A stretch of 22,654 nucleotides of DNA from Flavobacterium sp. MC2016-06. GTDB lineage: Bacteria > Bacteroidota > Bacteroidia > Flavobacteriales > Flavobacteriaceae. The DNA is taken from positions 1-22,654 of the forward strand of contig NZ_WMID02000052.1 of assembly GCF_009711165.2 (NCBI RefSeq). The letters are read 5' to 3'. How positions within the stretch are numbered: the first letter of the stretch is position 1; each line of letters begins with the position of its first letter. Position numbers and translations under genes: made by a program. The notes under the pieces were generated by a model. It searched no databases and had not been told where the DNA came from. It was given only the letters and a program-made list of their open reading frames with translations. Of this stretch, positions 22,639 through 22,654 are shown piece after piece.

Positions 22639-22654
22639 TGCACAAGTCACAAAT

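Noticed and set aside
22395..22643. Minus-strand 82-codon frame across the heptad array
   Set aside because: It is built from GGTTTCA repeats and runs through the palindrome and the ccsBA terminator into the ccsBA 3' end.

Overview
The window reads as chromosome of a Flavobacterium-like member of the Bacteroidota. The DNA is AT-rich. Several genes have the Bacteroidota-type promoter (TTG, about 19 bases, TAnnTTTG), Shine-Dalgarno sequences are mostly missing, and the gene content fits: an Omp85-like POTRA/barrel protein, VGIG-repeat fibre-like proteins, a fused CcsBA and a DGGGPS-like UbiA enzyme. No rRNA, tRNA, transposase, CRISPR array or integrase was seen.

Layout. Everything from 1 to 15,941 is on the minus strand; everything from 16,097 to 22,441 is on the plus strand. 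At the left edge the first 12 codons of an unidentified gene run off the window, and behind it lies a pair of 42-bp direct repeats that may be an operator array. Next come a membrane-anchored four-helix-bundle sensor-like protein (245-871) and three overlapping genes of unknown function (950-2186). The 2250-6625 block is a tight operon: a secreted PIG-L-type deacetylase, a 35-residue membrane microprotein and a sodium:solute symporter. It suggests extracytoplasmic deacylation of a sugar conjugate followed by uptake. A beta-propeller lipoprotein and a small secreted His/Asp-rich protein follow, each with its own promoter and terminator.

The 9376-15,941 block is mostly housekeeping and envelope: a Rossmann/DUF2520 protein, a KdsC-like phosphatase (Kdo for LPS), a UbiA-family prenyltransferase, Maf, a short MscS channel, an AI-2E-family permease and a POTRA/beta-barrel outer membrane protein. 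Overlaps and short gaps suggest co-transcription of at least DUF2520-KdsC and UbiA-Maf-MscS.

On the plus strand, three tandem secreted paralogues share one C-terminal module and are joined by TAATG stop/start overlaps. They are followed by the large fused cytochrome c synthase CcsBA, whose four expected haem-related histidines and WWD motif can be placed. The right edge holds a strong terminator, a perfect 16-bp-arm palindrome and a 7-bp tandem array that share sequence with each other.

Most of the window is ordinary chromosome. The best candidates for something undescribed are the microprotein between deacetylase and symporter, the orphan overlapping trio at 950-2186, the repeat array upstream of the truncated left-edge gene, and the mosaic fibre-like trio. 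Several starts were moved downstream because promoter elements or signal peptides show that longer reading frames include non-coding sequence.
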